A stretch of 6,960 nt of DNA from Chloroflexi bacterium RBG_13_46_14 (GTDB taxonomy: Bacteria; Chloroflexota; Dehalococcoidia; Dehalococcoidales; UBA2162), in NCBI GenBank assembly GCA_001796415.1, contig MGML01000195.1:1-6960 (forward strand). Direction: 5' to 3'. The number at the start of each line of letters is the position of its first letter. Within the stretch, counting starts at the first letter, position 1. Below the pieces are notes generated by a model. It was not told the DNA's origin. It saw only the letters and a list, made by a program, of their open reading frames with translations, and searched no databases. The translations under genes were made by a program, and so were the position numbers. Below are positions 6,678 to 6,960 of this stretch, in pieces.

Positions 6678-6960
6678 AAGCCGATGCAAAGCAACGGGGA
6701 ATGACCCTGGTAGAAATCCTGATAGCACTCAGTATTACCGGAATGATAATAGGAGCATTAGGAGCTTCGATATACACCATTACGAGTGTAACCGGTCGCG
6801 GCAACGCTGAAATTTCTCTCCTGCGGGATATTCAGAGTGCTTCCTACTGGATCAGTAATGACGCCCGGATGGCGAGAGACGTCACGTTAATTGGCGGAAT
6901 TCCGGCGAATGGGATGGTTCTTGGCTGGGATGACAGCCAGGGAAATCCGCATTCATGTAA
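6674..6960 (+). CDS. Minor prepilin (PilW/GspJ-like), 3'-truncated by the window end
   Basis: The ATG at 6674 overlaps the preceding TGA in an ATGA arrangement (6674-6677), which suggests translational coupling; AAGG at 6663-6666 is a possible ribosome binding site. The frame stays open for 95 codons to the window edge, so the C-terminus is missing. The start encodes a short basic leader, MKADAKQRG, then MTLVEILIALSITG and further hydrophobic residues. This is a class III prepilin signal with Gly9 at -1, Met10 at +1 in place of the usual Phe, and Glu14 at +5. Downstream, LLRDIQSASYWISNDARMA resembles the helix after the pilin stalk in PilW/GspJ proteins, which commonly have a DIRxA-like motif there. 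Position right after a PilV/GspI-like gene also fits PilW/GspJ. It probably forms part of the minor-pilin tip complex. Confidence 0.85.
   Translation, partial: MKADAKQRGMTLVEILIALSITGMIIGALGASIYTITSVTGRGNAEISLLRDIQSASYWISNDARMARDVTLIGGIPANGMVLGWDDSQGNPHSC

Noticed and set aside
6357..6728. 123-codon minus-strand open frame across the two prepilin genes
   Set aside because: It spans two convincingly coding prepilin genes in the opposite direction, and its product has no recognisable features.

Overview
The window is one tightly packed block of seven genes, all on the + strand, with gaps of only 25 to 47 bases and one 4-base overlap. No terminator, RNA gene, insertion sequence or CRISPR array is visible. 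The block reads as one operon that joins a phosphorelay to a type IV pilus / type II secretion-like filament assembly machine. Both ends cut through genes: the first lacks its 5' end and the last lacks its 3' end.

Layout: (1) positions 1-1645, C-terminal part of a hybrid sensor histidine kinase: coiled coil, HisKA, HATPase, then two receiver domains. (2) 1671-2039, a stand-alone DivK/CheY-type receiver. (3) 2087-3199, a receiver domain fused to a CpaE/TadZ-type MinD-like ATPase, starting at GTG. (4) 3234-4970, a PilB/GspE-type assembly ATPase with an N-terminal MshEN domain, starting at TTG. (5) 5005-6210, a PilC/GspF-type inner-membrane platform protein. (6) 6258-6677, a small PilV/GspI-like prepilin. 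(7) 6674-6960 and beyond, a second PilW/GspJ-like prepilin.

The likely logic is as follows. The kinase senses an unknown signal through a region upstream of the window and phosphorylates receivers in cis and in trans. The receiver-TadZ protein would link phosphorylation to placement or activation of the filament machine. The PilB-like ATPase drives the PilC-like platform, which assembles pilins including the two minor ones encoded here. PilM/N/O, the secretin, the major pilin and the prepilin peptidase are not in the window. The link between signalling and assembly is inferred from gene order and domain content, not shown.

Organism: a bacterium of moderate to low GC with frequent ATA and AGA/AGG codons. 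Gene content does not fix the phylum. A Chloroflexota (Dehalococcoidia-like) source is my best guess because such lineages mix PilB/PilC with CpaE-like proteins, but Deltaproteobacteria-type or candidate-phylum origins are also possible, and I hold this with low confidence.
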